64,000 nucleotides of DNA from Oegoconia quadripuncta (lineage: Eukaryota > Arthropoda > Insecta > Lepidoptera > Autostichidae). The translations under genes were made by a program, and so were the position numbers. Shown here piece by piece: positions 62,309 through 64,000 of the stretch; position 1 is the first letter of the stretch, and each line of letters starts with the position of its first letter. The notes under the pieces were generated by a model that saw only the letters and a list, made by a program, of their open reading frames with translations, made no database searches and was not told the origin of the DNA. The stretch is taken from positions 36,114,036 to 36,178,035 of the forward strand of contig OX438748.1 in assembly GCA_949316235.1 (NCBI GenBank), read 5' to 3'.

Positions 62309-62390
62309 AATATTCTTTTTTGTTATGTCTTTAACAAGAGATACAAAATTTATTACGCTTGTTTAAGGGTAAGCCCATATTCATGTCAAT

Positions 62391-62945
62391 TTAATTCAGT
62401 TCGAATCCTAAGAACGTACAAATTTGACTTGGTAACAAGTGGCTCCCTTTGGTATTAATTGCCAGCCCCAGAAAGTGTAATACGTTTACTGTTTCAGAAA
62501 CACAATTTTGGCAATCCCTATACGAATACCCCAGACACAAAATATCATCCAAATATACGACTAAGAGTAACCCTTTACTCCTAAGGAAAGGTGCAACCGG
62601 CTTCAGCAACTTGGTTAAGACATATGGGGCTGATCGTAGACCAAACAGAAGGCACTGAAATTCATAAGTTTGGCCGTTGAATTTAAATCTTAAAAACTTC
62701 CGATAGTAAGGATGCACCGATATTAAAAAATATGTATCTTTGAGATCGATATTTGCCATAAAACACGACGGGGACATTAATTTCGTGGCTGTACGAATGT
62801 CCTCCATTTTAAAGTGTTGTGTTTCGACACACTTATTTAATGCTTTCAAATAAGTATGCATCTATGTTCACCGTCACTTTTTGGTGTGAGAAATATCTTA
62901 GATATGAACTGACCGGTTTATCAGCACATGGCAAAATGGCTTTAG
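62391..62945 (-). pseudogene. DIRS reverse transcriptase, N-terminally broken
   Basis: The open part (62861-62391, 156 codons) shows CFMANIDLKDTYFLISVH (motif A), LLFGLRSAPYVLTKLLKPV (motif B), LLVVYLDDILCLG (catalytic YLDD) and HFLGLAINTKGSHLLP. Just upstream, in another frame, FISKIFLTPKSDGEHRCIL is the usual start of the RT fingers, so a frameshift lies near 62865. The C-terminal end FLGFELN runs into a stop. Confidence 0.86.
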
Positions 62946-62956
62946 TTTGGGTTAAA

Positions 62957-63340
62957 GGTTAGATCAGATTCGGCATAGGTTAGGTTAGATTCGGTTTAGG
63001 TTACATTCGGGTTAGGTTAGATTCGGATTAGGTCAGTTTAAGTTAGGTTAGATCAGATTCGGCTTAGGTTAGGTTGGATTCGAGGTAGGTTAGATTCGAT
63101 TAGGTTAGATCAGATTCGAGTTATGTTAGATCTAAGGTAGGTTAGATCAGATTCGGCATAGGTTAGGTTAGATTCGGTTTAGGTTACATTCGGGTTAGGT
63201 TAGATTCGGATTAGGTTAGTTTAAGTTAGGTTAGATCAGATTCGGCTTAGGTTAGGTTGGATTCGAGTTAGGTTAGATTCGATTAGGTTAGATCAGATTC
63301 GAGTTATGTTAGATCTAAGGTAGGTTAGATCAGATTCGGC
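62957..63340. repeat. Degenerate TTAGG-derived array with a 183-bp higher-order unit
   Basis: GGTTAGATCAGATTCGGC recurs at 62957, 63140 and 63323, exactly 183 bp apart. Inside each unit, TTAGG is mixed with TTAGATTCGG, TTACATTCGGG and TTAGATCAG variants. Units one and two are nearly identical (GCATAGG, AGGTCAG/AGGTTAG differences). Confidence 0.93.
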
Positions 63341-63410
63341 TTAGGTTAGGTTAGGTTAGGTTAGGTTAGGTTAGGTTAGGTTAGGTTAGGTTAGGTTAGG
63401 TTAGGTTAGG
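63341..63410. repeat. Perfect (TTAGG)14 interstitial telomeric repeat
   Basis: Fourteen exact TTAGG units, the canonical insect telomere repeat. It continues the degenerate array and ends directly at a T run. Confidence 0.97.
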
Positions 63411-63807
63411 TTTTTTTTTTTTTTTTTTTTTTTTTATACTAATTCCTCCAACATGATCGGAGTCTATGCTAATCTTTCTCTTTCATTCCAGTTCTATCTT
63501 GTATTCCTCTCGCACTTTCATTCCACATACTGTTTCTTTCTTTTATACATCTCTTTCTTTCTTTACAGGGTGGGATTCCCATCTATTTGCCTTATTCTAT
63601 ACTATTCTACTTTATTCTTATTTCAGTTTTGCTCTTCGGGGTATGGTGGGACAACTTTATTTCAAAAATATAACAATATCTTTCTTTATTATTACATATT
63701 ACTTATTTTACTTATTGTACTTATATCTATTACATTTTGTTTCTTATAACTTTTTATTTCTATGCTAGTCTTAAATATACAACATTATATTGAGATAGCA
63801 TATTTTC
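63411..63807 (-). mobile_element. 3' UTR and poly(A) tail of a non-LTR element inserted next to TTAGG
   Basis: The 25-T run (63411-63435) is a poly(A) tail on the minus strand, joined to (CCTAA)n. Behind it come about 370 bp of AT-rich 3' UTR. The two overlapping 98-100-codon plus frames here are Phe/Leu/Tyr-rich shadows. Confidence 0.75.
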
Positions 63808-63999
63808 TTAAGCTGTTTTGTTTCTCTTATTGACTACTTTGACTATATTTATACAATACTCTAAAAATATGTTCCTATATTTACTTTGCATTATTTCTTT
63901 TATATTTTCTAAATCTAGTTTAATATTTGTTATGCACTCTATGTTATATCGCTGGAGTGAGAATTGTGGGCACTGAGTCAAGAGATGTGGTATGGTTTC
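63808..63999 (-). CDS. Non-LTR ORF2 C-terminus, running off the window
   Basis: The minus strand is open from the window edge to TAA at 63808-63810. It begins ETIPHLLTQCPQFSLQRYNI, the usual ETxxHLLxxC end of the C-terminal zinc motif of Jockey/R1-group ORF2 proteins, and ends VVNKRNKTA. Too short for the ORF threshold normally used, but the motif, the poly(A) tail and the orientation agree. The upstream part lies beyond 64000. Confidence 0.7.
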   Translation of the reverse strand, partial: ETIPHLLTQCPQFSLQRYNIECITNIKLDLENIKEIMQSKYRNIFLEYCINIVKVVNKRNKTA

Positions 64000-64000
64000 G

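Larger units (their letters stand above)
60140..62945 (-). mobile_element. DIRS-like tyrosine-recombinase retrotransposon, decayed
   Basis: On the minus strand the order is RT, RNase H, then tyrosine recombinase, with no integrase, protease or LTRs. That order and the recombinase are diagnostic for DIRS/Pat-type elements. The gag part and 5' end are missing; at about 62945 the element meets the TTAGG-like array. Frameshifts or stops occur near 62865, 62390, 61980 and 61815, and a palindromic insertion interrupts the recombinase. Confidence 0.88.

Noticed and set aside
63453..63768. Two overlapping plus frames of about 100 codons, Phe/Tyr/Leu-rich, membrane-like
   Set aside because: They lie in the AT-rich 3' UTR of a minus-strand LINE; hydrophobic composition follows from T-richness.

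Overview
The window looks like lepidopteran (moth or butterfly) nuclear DNA. It is AT-rich and intron-rich, carries a perfect (TTAGG)n array (the usual insect telomere repeat), and is packed with tRNA-headed SINEs, fold-back MITEs and non-LTR fragments of types familiar from Lepidoptera. No rRNA gene, free-standing tRNA gene, CRISPR array or bacterial-style operon was seen. Species and chromosome cannot be fixed from the sequence alone.

The only host gene I can support is a paired-like homeobox gene on the minus strand, spanning about 47.7 to 19.6 kb. Seven coding exons join with GT-AG junctions and compatible phases into a 292-residue protein: an N-terminal eh1/octapeptide-like motif, an acidic linker, a Q50 homeodomain split by an intron between homeodomain residues 46 and 47, a Gly/Val-rich block, a proline run and an OAR-like C-terminus. 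The homeodomain best fits homeobrain (hbn), a brain-patterning regulator. A GC-rich block at 48.0-48.3 kb is its likely promoter region, and an AATAAA lies about 185 bp beyond the stop. No second homeodomain (Rx or otp, its usual cluster partners) was found.

Layout. 0-13 kb: intergenic DNA with SINEs, MITEs and GC-rich islands. 13.15-15.11 kb: an apparently intact Tc1/mariner-group transposon with 237-bp inverted repeats and a 353-aa transposase. 15.4-16.7 kb: a 5'-truncated non-LTR element with an open RT frame. 19.6-47.7 kb: hbn, whose introns hold an RTE-type endonuclease relic (33.0-34.8 kb), an internally deleted transposon related to the 13-kb one (42.3-43.2 kb), several MITEs and several tandem repeats. 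48.6-49.0 kb: a LINE tail. 49-59 kb: GC-rich islands, SINEs, and two clean tandem arrays (37 bp and 40 bp). 59.8-62.9 kb: a decayed DIRS-like tyrosine-recombinase retrotransposon with a perfect 79-bp inverted repeat at one end. 62.96-63.41 kb: degenerate then perfect TTAGG repeats, abutting the poly(A) tail of another non-LTR element that runs off the window.

Apart from hbn, the coding sequences belong to mobile elements and do not act together. About a dozen GC-rich patches, several with G- or C-homopolymer runs and TAAT/ATTAGC-type sites, stand out from the AT-rich background in and around hbn. They are the best candidates for cis-regulatory DNA, but this is inference.
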